Shown here: positions 17,451 to 28,407 of the stretch, piece by piece
How the letters are laid out: each line of letters opens with the position of its first letter
Numbering within the stretch: the stretch's first letter is position 1
Assembly (NCBI RefSeq): GCF_002234535.1
Contig: NZ_CP022521.1
Coordinates: forward strand, 3,410,001 to 3,474,000
Direction: 5' to 3'
Source: Actinoalloteichus hoggarensis
Lineage (GTDB): Bacteria; Actinomycetota; Actinomycetes; Mycobacteriales; Pseudonocardiaceae
Length of the DNA stretch: 64,000 bases
Notes under the pieces: generated by a model
Told to the model about the DNA's origin: nothing
Database searches by the model: none
What the model saw: only the letters and a program-made list of their open reading frames with translations
Translations under genes and position numbers: made by a program

Positions 17451-19412
17451 TCATCCGCCGCGGAGCCAGACGCGCATGGCATCGGCTCCCCGATTGGCCC
17501 ACAACCGATACGGCAGGAGGTCGACGGTCGTCGGCTCCGCCGGCTGCTCCGACTCGGCGGTCGCGTCGAGCACCGGGTAGAGCTCGGCGGACGCCGCCGG
17601 GCGTGCCCTGGCGTCCAGCGTGATGCGCAGGACGTCGGTGTCGGGGTCCGAGCCGAGACGACCGGCGTGGACGCGAGCGGAGCCGAGGTCGGCCGGGCAC
17701 AGCACGACGTCGTCCAGGGGCGCGTGCTGGTCCTGCTGTTCGGCGCAGTAGACGACCGGTCCCCTGGCGACGGCGATCGAGCCGCGAAGCGCGTCGACCG
17801 ACGGGTGCGCGCCGTGGAACCGCACCGGCATGGGCAGGTCGAGTTCGACGACGGTTCCGGACGCCCAGTCACGGCGCAGCCGAAGCCAGCCCCCGTCGGT
17901 CTCGACGGGCACGTCCTCGCCGTCGATCCGGGCGGCGGCGCCGTCGGTCCACGCGGGAATCCGGAGGGCCAGCTCCGTGTCCGGCTCGGCACGGTCGATC
18001 GTCACGGTCACGCGGCCGTCGTCCGGATAGGCGGTCCGAAGTCGCAGGGCGATGCGCTCGGTGTCGACGTCGGCGTCGGCGTAGACGACCAGCCCGACGC
18101 CGCCCGGCGTGACGATCGCCAGGTGGTCCTGGAGTTCGGCCGTCCAGCGGATGACGTTGGGCGGACAGCACGCGCAGACGAACCACTCACGCCGCGGCGG
18201 CGAGCCCGTCGGGGCGCCGCCGCCCTGCCGGTGTTCGGGCCGACGTTGCAGCGGATTGTCGTAGGAGAACGCCGTGCCACCCTGGGACAGCGCGACGGCG
18301 TAGGCGTTGTACAGGATCCGCTCGAACACGTCGCCGTACCGCGCGTCCCCGGTGGCCAGCAGCAGGCGCCACGCCCACTGCATCGTGCCGATCGCCGCGC
18401 AGGTCTCCGAGTAGGAGCGTTCCGAGGGCAGTTCGTATCGGTCGCCGACCGCCTCGTCGGAGTGTCGAGCGCCGAGCCCGCCGGTCAGGTACAGCCTGGT
18501 GGCGAGCATGTCGTCCCAGAGCCGCCGGGACGCGGCGAGCAGTTCGGCGTCGTCGCGCTCGATCGCCACGTCGGTGGCGCCCGCGGCGAGGTACACCATC
18601 CGCACGGCGTGCCCCCGCACCCCGGTGAGCTCGCGGAAAGGGGCGTCGTCCTGGAAGTAGTCGGCGGAGAAGAAGGTCTTCGGCACGGAGCCGTGACCCC
18701 GACGGTCCACGAACGACGCGGCGAGGTCGAGATACCGCTGGTCCCCGGTGTGCCGTGCCAGTTCGACGAGTGCCGTCTCCACCTCGGGATGACCGCACCC
18801 GTCGCCGGTGCCCGCGAAGCGGATGACCGCCAGGTCGGCGAATCGGACGGCGACCCGCAGCAGCCGGTCGTCGCCCGCCTGCCTGCTCGCGGCCACGGCG
18901 GCCTGCACCAGGTGCCCGAGGTTGTACAGCTCGTGTCCCCAGGCGAGGTCCTCCCACGGTTCGCGGGTGGTGTGCTCGTTCTGGACGAAGGAGTTGAGGT
19001 ACCCGTCGGCCCGCTGCGCCCGCTCGATGAGGTCGAGCGCCTCCGACCAGAAGGCAGTCACCGCCTCGTCGGCCGTGCCTCGCCCGATCTCGTAGGCGAG
19101 CCCCTCCAGTGTCTTGTAGACGTCGGTGTCCAGAAACGGGTAGCGCCCGACGTATTCCGCGCCCGTACCGTCGGCCACTGCACGCAGGTTGCCGAGGATG
19201 CCCTGGTCACGCAGCCGCGCGATGGTGTGCGGGATGGTCGCGGCCCGATTGCGCTCCTGCCAGTCGCCGAGCAGGCCGCCGCGCAGGACGACCGTGTCGG
19301 CGGACGTCGCGTGGGCCCGGTCCGAAGTGGGTCGTACGGCGGCGAGGCGACCCGCCCGGGCGGCGGACGCCGGGGCGCTCACCTCACGTTCTGCACTCGT
19401 CGTACGGTCCAT
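17451..19412 (-). CDS. GH127 beta-L-arabinofuranosidase (HypBA1-like)
   Basis: A 653-residue intracellular glycoside hydrolase without signal peptide. The conserved zinc/nucleophile site is intact: Glu336 and Cys338 in SYSETCAAIG, and Cys413, Cys415 and Cys416 in FVCACCPPN, with the candidate acid/base Glu320 sixteen residues before Glu336. This spacing equals that of Bifidobacterium HypBA1 (Glu322, Glu338, Cys340, Cys415, Cys417, Cys418, from memory), as does the total length. HypBA1 removes L-arabinose from beta-L-arabinofuranosyl chains attached to hydroxyproline in plant glycoproteins. The next genes import peptides and degrade hydroxyproline, which fits that activity. The start at 19412 has AAAGGA 7 nt upstream; an open extension to 19457 lacks a ribosome site and would run over the inverted repeat. 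Confidence 0.9.
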   Translation of the reverse strand: MDRTTSAEREVSAPASAARAGRLAAVRPTSDRAHATSADTVVLRGGLLGDWQERNRAATIPHTIARLRDQGILGNLRAVADGTGAEYVGRYPFLDTDVYKTLEGLAYEIGRGTADEAVTAFWSEALDLIERAQRADGYLNSFVQNEHTTREPWEDLAWGHELYNLGHLVQAAVAASRQAGDDRLLRVAVRFADLAVIRFAGTGDGCGHPEVETALVELARHTGDQRYLDLAASFVDRRGHGSVPKTFFSADYFQDDAPFRELTGVRGHAVRMVYLAAGATDVAIERDDAELLAASRRLWDDMLATRLYLTGGLGARHSDEAVGDRYELPSERSYSETCAAIGTMQWAWRLLLATGDARYGDVFERILYNAYAVALSQGGTAFSYDNPLQRRPEHRQGGGAPTGSPPRREWFVCACCPPNVIRWTAELQDHLAIVTPGGVGLVVYADADVDTERIALRLRTAYPDDGRVTVTIDRAEPDTELALRIPAWTDGAAARIDGEDVPVETDGGWLRLRRDWASGTVVELDLPMPVRFHGAHPSVDALRGSIAVARGPVVYCAEQQDQHAPLDDVVLCPADLGSARVHAGRLGSDPDTDVLRITLDARARPAASAELYPVLDATAESEQPAEPTTVDLLPYRLWANRGADAMRVWLRGG

Positions 19413-19441
19413 GCGTGCGTCCTTTCGCCGTCCAGCCGCAT

Positions 19442-19460
19442 GTAGTGGGTGACACACTAC
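19442..19460. promoter_or_regulatory. Inverted repeat upstream of the GH127 gene
   Basis: GTAGTG (19442-19447) and CACTAC (19455-19460) are perfect inverted arms around a 7 bp spacer, 30 bp before the GH127 ATG and next to a lower-GC stretch (19461-19510) that should hold the promoter. Read on the minus strand the centre contains TGTGTCAC, similar to the TATGTCAC centre of the palindrome upstream of the hydroxyproline genes. It is a likely repressor site; the regulator could be the GntR protein encoded at 8270-8947 (inferred). Confidence 0.5.
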
Positions 19461-20078
19461 TGAGAAAAGCGCTGGTGTAAAGGGGTGAAAACGCAGCGAA
19501 ATACTTCCTTAACTTCCGATCCCGCGAGTCCGTGACCAGGAGGGACCGCGCACGACCACCGCGAGCGGACGTTATGGGGCACTCACGAGCGGGCATCAGA
19601 TCGCCTAGGACGCAGCGGGCCGGGTGCCACGCCACCGTCCCCCGCCCGCCGAGCCGCCGCCGAGAGCCGGCCGGGACCACGATCCGAGGGCCGCGCTCCG
19701 CCCGGCCGGACGTCTCCCGCGCGCAGGGCCGCACGCCGCCCACCCGCCCGGCGACGGCGACGGCAGGACACCCGGCCGAAGGCGAGAAGGCCGCTTCACA
19801 CCGGCCGACATCCCGCCGACGTCAGGGCGCCGTCGGCCGCCCGACCCTGCCGACACGCCTGCCGGGTCGATCTTCCGCCGGGCGGAGCGTCGCGGGCGGG
19901 CGGGCGAGCGGGCGGAGCGTCGTCTGGGGCGTCCGAGTCACCCGACGCGCCGGATCTACCTGGCCGTCGATCAACCTCGACGCACCCGCGTCGCGCGCCG
20001 CCGACGCCCGCCGAACGGTGGCAGGCCGCCGCCCGATGTCGGCGACCACCCGCATCGACGCGGCCGACGAGTGCGACA
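19461..20078. other. Gene-poor stretch upstream of the GH127 gene
   Basis: Positions 19461-19510 are relatively A/T-rich and probably carry the GH127 promoter. From about 19510 the DNA is GC-rich, with several overlapping open frames on both strands, none with a recognisable motif, ribosome site or proper composition. I see no gene here. Confidence 0.35.
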
Positions 20079-20132
20079 CTGCGACGCTGGAGGCTGTCGC
20101 GGGGATTCCTCGTCCTCGCCGCCGCGCTGACC

Positions 20133-20488
20133 ATGCTCGCCGGCCTTCTCCACGTCCTCGCACACTCGACGACGACAGGCGAGTCTGCCCGTGACTCGGG
20201 ATCCGACATCGCGACGACGGCCACGAAGTCCTCCGCGGCCGCGTGGCAGGCGGGGCACCTGGCGGCGCGACCGCGGCTGCTCAGCGCCGCACGCATCGGC
20301 CGCGTCGTGGGCGGAGCGACCGACGCGATCACCGTCGGCGGCTGATCTCCGGCACGACACTGTCGAACCTGCTGACGGTCCACGCCTCGATGGCGGCGAT
20401 GGTGACACTCCTCGTCCTCGCCGCCCGCAGGGCGAATGAGGCGGGACGTGCGGTGGAGAGCACGGCGGAGAATCCCTCACGGTGGTGA
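20133..20488 (+). pseudogene. Broken small membrane-protein gene (unknown function)
   Basis: Two adjacent frames look like one small membrane protein split by a frameshift. The first runs from about 20080 (ATG at 20133) to 20345. It has a hydrophobic helix (RGFLVLAAALTMLAGLLHVL) and ends AARIGRVVGGATDAITVGG. The second continues in another frame from about 20337 to 20488 with LISGTTLSNLLTVHASMAAM and VTLLVLAARRANEAG, a second hydrophobic segment. Both parts have high GC at third codon positions. No good start codon or ribosome site precedes the first helix. I do not recognise the family. It could be a decayed gene or chance; the complementary hydrophobic segments favour decay. Confidence 0.3.
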
Positions 20489-20500
20489 TCCGGGATTCTC
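20468..20500 (+). terminator. Hairpin at the end of the small membrane-protein frame
   Basis: GAGAATCCC (20468-20476) and GGGATTCTC (20492-20500) are perfect 9-bp inverted arms with a 15 nt loop that contains the TGA of the frame ending at 20488. It could end transcription of that region. Confidence 0.35.
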
Positions 20501-20599
20501 ACGGAGCGGGACCTTCTCCCTGAGTACGTCCGCCGAGCTGGATCGACTCGTCGGCTCCGGACGGGAGGAAGGGCACTGCCGCATCGGCGGGGCAGGAGA

Positions 20600-20653
20600 G
20601 ACGGGTGCGCCGCTGAGCACGCGGTCCACCGTGCTCAAGAGGACGCACCCGTC
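20600..20653. repeat. Two-tier inverted repeat / structured hairpin
   Basis: The outer arms GACGGGTGCG (20600-20609) and CGCACCCGTC (20644-20653) are perfect 10-mers. Inside them the arms TGAGCAC (20614-20620) and GTGCTCA (20631-20637) are perfect 7-mers around a 10 nt loop. Seventeen base pairs in one 54 nt element is far more than expected by chance. It lies 121 bp past the formate dehydrogenase stop on the minus strand and could be its terminator or a small structured RNA. There is no T-run. Confidence 0.5.
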
Positions 20654-20773
20654 TGCGCCGTACACCGCGGGCCGTGCTCGTCTGCCGTGATCACCGGACC
20701 TGACTGTCGACGCGCCGGTTCCGCCGGAGACGACCCGCGACGCCTCGACCTGGCGGCCGCCCCACCCGCCACA

Positions 20774-21931
20774 TCAGGTCGTATAGGACCGGGAGCCCGA
20801 TCCCGCCAGGCGGCCTTGGTCGACGATCAGGTATTCGTCGCGGATCGGCGTGCCGGACAGCCAGTTCTCCAGGATCTCCCGGGTGGCGGCGGCATACCTG
20901 GCCTGCGCCGACAGCGTCGTCCCCGAGACATGCGGGGTCATGCCGTGGTGCGGCATGTCGCGCCACGGGTGATCGGTGGGCGGCGGCTGCGGGTGCCACA
21001 CGTCTCCCGCGTAGCCGGCGAGCCTGCCGCTCTCCAGGGCGCGGACCACCGCGTCACGGTCGCAGATGGCGGCGCGTGCGGTGTTGACGAGGTAGGAGCC
21101 CCGCTTCATCGAGCCGATGAGCTCGTCGTCGAAGAGCCCCTTCGTCTCGGGATGCAGCGGTGCATGGATCGACAGGACGTCCACGGCGGGGGCCAGCGAG
21201 TGGACGTCCTCGTGGAAGACGAGGTTCAACTCCTCCTCCACCTCGGTGGGCAGTCGGTTCTTGTCCGTGTAGTGCAGCGCGACGTCGAAGGGGGCGAGTC
21301 GGCGCAGGACGGCGATGCCGATCCGGCCCGCCGCCATCACGCCGACCGACATTCCTTCGAGGTCGTAGGAACGCCGCGCCGCGTCGGCGATGTTCCAGCC
21401 CCGGTCGTCGGTGACGATGCGATGCGCGGGCAGGTAGTCGCGCACCAGGGCCAGGATCTGCATGACGGCGTGCTCGGCGACGCTGATGCTGTTCGAGTAC
21501 GTCGCCTCCGCCACCGTGATGCCGTTGTCGACGGCCGCCTCCAGATCGACGTGATCCGAGCCGATGCCGGCCGTGATCGCCAGCTTCAGCCGGGGTGCCC
21601 TGGAGATCAGCTCGGCGGTGAGGTAGGCAGGCCAGAACGGCTGTGAGATCACCACGTCGGCGTCTGGCAGCTCACGCTGGAACACCGAGTGGTCCCCCTC
21701 CTTGTCCGAGGTGACGACGAGCTCGTGGCCCTGCTGTTCGAGGAAGCGCCGCAGTCCCAGCTCGCCGGAGACGCTGCCGAGCAGTTCACCAGGGTGGAAG
21801 TCGACGGCCTCGGGCGTGGGCGCCGACTGGCCGTCGGGATAACGATCGATCGTCGGGATGTCGTCCCGGGCGGGGCTCGGTGGAAAGCCGTCCGCCGGAT
21901 CGTCGTAGAGGACGCAGAGAATCTTCGCCAT
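20774..21931 (-). CDS. fdh: NAD-dependent formate dehydrogenase
   Basis: A 385-residue D-2-hydroxyacid dehydrogenase-superfamily enzyme with the features that mark formate dehydrogenase. These are the substrate-side motif SQPFWPAYLT, TAGIGSDHVDLEAA, the SNSISVAEHAVMQ segment with the catalytic Asn, the NAD fold with GVMAAGRIGIAVLRRL and the acidic HYTDKNRLP end, and the catalytic His in TPHVSGTTLSAQARY. It oxidises formate to CO2 and reduces NAD+; it has no metal or cofactor beyond NAD. Length is normal. The ATG at 21931 follows GGAGGAGGA, an unusually strong ribosome site. It stands alone on the minus strand, with no formaldehyde-oxidation genes next to it in the window. Confidence 0.92.
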   Translation of the reverse strand: MAKILCVLYDDPADGFPPSPARDDIPTIDRYPDGQSAPTPEAVDFHPGELLGSVSGELGLRRFLEQQGHELVVTSDKEGDHSVFQRELPDADVVISQPFWPAYLTAELISRAPRLKLAITAGIGSDHVDLEAAVDNGITVAEATYSNSISVAEHAVMQILALVRDYLPAHRIVTDDRGWNIADAARRSYDLEGMSVGVMAAGRIGIAVLRRLAPFDVALHYTDKNRLPTEVEEELNLVFHEDVHSLAPAVDVLSIHAPLHPETKGLFDDELIGSMKRGSYLVNTARAAICDRDAVVRALESGRLAGYAGDVWHPQPPPTDHPWRDMPHHGMTPHVSGTTLSAQARYAAATREILENWLSGTPIRDEYLIVDQGRLAGSGSRSYTT

Positions 21932-22497
21932 GTGTTTCCTCCTCCTCACGTGCGGACCGTCATCCCTTCGTACCCACTGAACACAGCGGACAATCAGCCC
22001 ACGACACGGACCGTCGGAGGCCGGCGGCCCAGGGCCGTGCCGATCAGTCCCCTGACCTGGTACGGACTCGTCTCTCGACCGCTCCATCGAACAGCGGTCC
22101 CGCCAGCGGCCGGGCGGCGGCCCACGGTGACCAGGCGAGACGGCCTCGACACGCCCCTTCGTCCGAGGCCGGGCTCGGCCGGCCCCTCTTCGCCGGGCGA
22201 TGCGGCATCGCCCGGTGCGGGACGACGAACGGAGAGCGCCGTGTCCGCGAAGCGCGCCCGCCGACGGCACGCGACACCAACCATCCTGACCTGCTCGTCC
22301 GCCGCCGTTCCCGAATCGAGGCCGGGACCGACTCGGTTCAGGCCCGGACGGACCGTCGACGCCGGACGCGTCCGGATCGGTCGTGAAAGCGGATTCGCTC
22401 CTCAGGCGGCGGCCGGTCGACACCGCGCCGTCGATCGACCTCCCCGTCCCGGCAGCACACCCGCGGAACGAGGCACACACCGAGGAGGGACCCGACC
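21932..22497. other. Divergent promoter region between fdh and the rpiB-like frame
   Basis: This 566 bp stretch holds no convincing gene; open frames on both strands are Arg/Pro-rich shadows. It must carry the fdh promoter leftward. An AGGAGGG ribosome site at its right end (22481-22488) belongs to the rpiB-like frame. Confidence 0.4.
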
Positions 22498-25460
<2,963 letters not shown>

Positions 25461-25675
25461 TCATACCATGCGATCGTCACGAAGGATGGTCCGACCATGG
25501 AGTTCGTCGAGGCCGGTCACACGGCCCGATCCGGGCACCCCGGCAACCACGGAGTCTGTTGACCGAATACTCCGTCGAGCCCAACCCGTTGCGCCGAGAG
25601 ATTCACCGGAAGCCGGCCTGACGGTGTACAGATCGTATACATGGCAACCCGTCCGCCGACCACGAATCATATTCC

Positions 25676-25753
25676 GCTCAGATGAGCACCGGCACTTATC
25701 CGGATTGCGCTCAGATGAGCGAGGCAGCATATCCGAATGGCGCTCAGATGAGC
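25676..25753. repeat. Three palindromic repeats GCTCAgaTGAGC at exact 33-bp period
   Basis: GCTCAGATGAGC occurs at 25676-25687, 25709-25720 and 25742-25753: start-to-start distance 33 bp each time. Each copy has inverted arms GCTCA/TGAGC. Copies 2 and 3 also share about ten preceding bases (tATCCGgATtGC / aTATCCGaATgGC). Read on the minus strand the array would encode AHLSAIRI-type 11-residue repeats, but no ribosome site or full gene accompanies it. Period 33 bp is about three helical turns. Confidence 0.85.
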
Positions 25754-26297
25754 ACGATCGCCTCCTTTACATCGAATATCGGTTTACCGGTACTCCGGTC
25801 GGCCCGACCTCCCTCGGATCACGTGGTCTCCGGCGGCCGACGCTGCCCGCCGCCTCGGCGGAGGCCCGCGAGGGCGTCGGCGGCGGCAGGCTCTCGAGGC
25901 CTCGGCGCGCGGTGACGACCGGATGCTCGGCCGTCGGGCTCGATCTGGCGCGGTCCCGAGGGCGCGGCCGCGTCATCCGTTCCCCGGGAGGCGGGGCGGG
26001 CCGTGGGCGGACCTGTCCGCCGCTGAGGCACACCATCCGGACATCCCGACGCGAGTCGCTCGCCCGTACCGGGCGGGCATCGAAGTATTCCACCGCCATC
26101 GCACGTCACGACGCCGTCTCGCGCGAATCGGCTTCCGAAAGACCACCTGCGGGCGACCGCGTCACGGCCCGCGCGACGGCAGCGTGAAGCGACGGCGACA
26201 CCGACGGCCGGACTTTCGACGGACCAGTGGGACGAGTCCGTCGAGCGGTCGCCGCCGTCCGGAGCACCACTCACCCCCTGCGAGAACGGAGACCAGC

Positions 26298-26987
26298 GTG
26301 ACCGATGCGAGCAGCACGATGACACCACCGCGAACCCTCGTCGCCGAGGGCCACCGCTCCGCCGACGATCACTGCGACGTCTACACGTCGTTGTTCCAGC
26401 AGTCCGGCCTGTGCATGGCGCAGCTGGACACCCACCTGCGTGTCCGGGACGCCAGCGAGGATTTCTCCGAACAGTTCGGACGGACCAGCGCCCAGGTGCG
26501 CGGGCTCAATTTCGTCGAGCTGGTCCACCCCAGTGTTCGACGGCCGCTTCAGCAGCATTTCGGCAGGCTGGTGGAGGGCACAAACAAGCTGTTCGTCGAT
26601 CGGCTGATCACGGTTCGGCAGCAGCGCTCGGCATTCCTGGGAGATCTACGGGCCATGGCGGTGACCGAGCCGTCGGGAACGCTGAAGCACATCCTCGTGC
26701 TGCTGAACCCGGCCAATGACGACAACCGCCCGGTACGGCCGAGGAAACGCTTCATGCTGTCGCCGATGGACGCGATGATCGTGGAGAACATCGCGTCCGG
26801 CCTGTCGAGCGTGACGATCGCCAACAAGATGTACCTGAGTCGACAGAGCGTCGAATACCACGTGAGCAATCTGATCCGTGAGCTCAAGGTGTCGAATCGC
26901 ACGGCGCTCATCGCGAAGGCCTACAGTCTGGGAATTCTCACCTCCGACACCTGGCCGCCGCGAGTCCGTGAGACCTACATCAAGTAG
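26298..26987 (+). CDS. PAS-LuxR transcriptional regulator (PimM type)
   Basis: A 229-residue protein with a PAS-like sensor domain (about residues 25-138, LFQQSGLCMAQLDTHLRVRD then VRGLNFVELVHPSVRRPLQQ) and a C-terminal LuxR helix-turn-helix (about 152-216, FMLSPMDAMIVENIASGLSS, TIANKMYLSRQSVEYHVSNL). This two-domain build is that of PimM, AmphRIV and NysRIV, pathway activators in polyene/polyol macrolide clusters. The start is GTG at 26298 with GGAG 6 nt upstream; an ATG at 26319 is an alternative. It faces the glycosyltransferase and PKS genes across a strong terminator and is probably the cluster's own activator (inferred). Confidence 0.88.
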   Translation: MTDASSTMTPPRTLVAEGHRSADDHCDVYTSLFQQSGLCMAQLDTHLRVRDASEDFSEQFGRTSAQVRGLNFVELVHPSVRRPLQQHFGRLVEGTNKLFVDRLITVRQQRSAFLGDLRAMAVTEPSGTLKHILVLLNPANDDNRPVRPRKRFMLSPMDAMIVENIASGLSSVTIANKMYLSRQSVEYHVSNLIRELKVSNRTALIAKAYSLGILTSDTWPPRVRETYIK

Positions 26988-26999
26988 GACGACCCGCAG

Positions 27000-27025
27000 G
27001 CTGCCGTGCAACGGCGCACGGCAGC
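27000..27025. terminator. Bidirectional terminator between luxR and glycosyltransferase genes
   Basis: GCTGCCGTGC (27000-27009) and GCACGGCAGC (27016-27025) are perfect 10-bp arms with a 6 nt loop, midway in the 89 bp between two convergent genes. It would stop transcription from both sides. Confidence 0.75.
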
Positions 27026-27076
27026 GACGCGAGCATCGACGCGAAGCGCATCGGGCTCGCCCCGCCGCCGAGCACG

Positions 27077-28327
27077 CTAGGCCGGAGTCGTGGCCCGCGC
27101 GCGGGACTCGACCACCTCGACCGCCCTGTCGACCCCGCCCGCCTCGCGAATGCTCTCCCGCAGCGTCGCGACGGCCGCACGGTAGTTCGGCGCATCCGCC
27201 TCCCGCACCGCGGCACGCAGCAGCGCCGCGTCGATCCGGTCGTGCCGGATCAGCGGGCCGACGCCGAGATCGGCCGCCCGCTCAGCGATCATCTGCTGCT
27301 CCGGCGAGTGCGGCACCATCACCGGCGTGACCCCGAAGTGCAGCGCCTGCATCAGGCTGCCCATGCCCGCCTGGGTGACGACCGCCTTCGCGTGCGGCAG
27401 CACGGCCAGGTGGGACAGCCACTGGTGCACCTCGACATTGGCGGGGATCTCCCCCAGCTCCTCCGGGCGAACCCGGCTGCCGAGCGTGAGCACCACATGC
27501 CAGGGCAGGCCCTCGAAGGCTCGGGCGCACATCCGGAAGAAGTCCGGCTGCTCGTTGGTCGTCGTGCCGAGCGACACCAGGACCACGGGACGGCCGTCGG
27601 CGGGCGGCGTCCAGCTCGTCTCCGGCTCCGCGCGTTCCAGGCAGGGCCCCACGAAGGCGTGCCGATCGTCGAAAGACTCGCTGCCCAGCTGGAACATCTT
27701 CGGGAAGAAGGCCAGGTTGGCATCCTCCGCGGGGTCGTTCATCAGCGCGGGATCGTCGATACCGTGCCCGCCGAGGTAGGTCATCAGCTCGGTGAAGTAT
27801 TCGGCCATCGACGGGTGCCGCGGGTCCAATCGAGCGCCTACCTGCTCGAAGAGTTTGATCAGGAAGACGAACTCATGGCTGGAGGCGAAGGTGGGGAACA
27901 GCTCGAGGCCGGGGCGGTTCCACTTCCGAGACAGCACCCGGCCGGAGAAGAACGTGACGAGGTCGTAGACCACGACGTCCGGCGGCCCGTCGGCGAAGTA
28001 GGCCTCGATCGACGCCGTGGTGGCCTGTGCCTCCCGCACCGCCCTGATGGGCTGGCCGGACATGTGCTCGGTGTCGAAGAGGTCCCCCGGCGGATTGGTG
28101 GACGACGGAGACTCGTAGATCAGCACCTCGGCGCCGGTGGCCCCGACGGTCTCGGCCAGCGTCTGCGTGGCGGCGTAGACCACCTGGTGGCCCCGGCGCA
28201 CCAGCTCGGTCACCAACGGCAGGGTCGGCATGACGTGACCGTGGATCGGCAGCGGCATCATGAGGATGCGCAGCCCCTTCCCCGGTGCCGCGTCGCTGAT
28301 GTCCGGAGTGGACGAACTCGGTGGCAT
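27077..28327 (-). CDS. Macrolide-type glycosyltransferase (MGT/OleD-like)
   Basis: A 416-residue GT-B glycosyltransferase of family 1. The N-terminal acceptor domain begins LRILMMPLPIHGHVMPTLPL with the catalytic-type His in HGHV. The C-terminal donor domain has VVLVSLGTTTNEQPDFF and the sugar-nucleotide motif HQWLSHLAVLPHAKAVVTQA followed by GMGSLMQAL and PEQQMIAERA. The pattern is closest to OleD/OleI-type macrolide glycosyltransferases, which need no helper protein and often inactivate macrolides for self-protection; a biosynthetic role is equally possible. GAGGAG precedes the ATG at 28327. It is 80 bp after the other glycosyltransferase gene, at the end of the PKS transcription unit. Confidence 0.88.
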   Translation of the reverse strand: MPPSSSTPDISDAAPGKGLRILMMPLPIHGHVMPTLPLVTELVRRGHQVVYAATQTLAETVGATGAEVLIYESPSSTNPPGDLFDTEHMSGQPIRAVREAQATTASIEAYFADGPPDVVVYDLVTFFSGRVLSRKWNRPGLELFPTFASSHEFVFLIKLFEQVGARLDPRHPSMAEYFTELMTYLGGHGIDDPALMNDPAEDANLAFFPKMFQLGSESFDDRHAFVGPCLERAEPETSWTPPADGRPVVLVSLGTTTNEQPDFFRMCARAFEGLPWHVVLTLGSRVRPEELGEIPANVEVHQWLSHLAVLPHAKAVVTQAGMGSLMQALHFGVTPVMVPHSPEQQMIAERAADLGVGPLIRHDRIDAALLRAAVREADAPNYRAAVATLRESIREAGGVDRAVEVVESRARATTPA

Positions 28328-28407
28328 TGCTCTCCTCGCGGGTTGGTCGCGGTTGAAGACGTGCCTGCGCCCGGTGTCTCGCGCGGCCGACGCACCGCTT
28401 CTTGGTA

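Noticed and set aside
25468-26187. Open frame with RSDE repeats over the 33-bp array
   Set aside because: The repeat peptide is a by-product of the DNA repeat; no ribosome site, no fold, and the rest of the frame is low-complexity.
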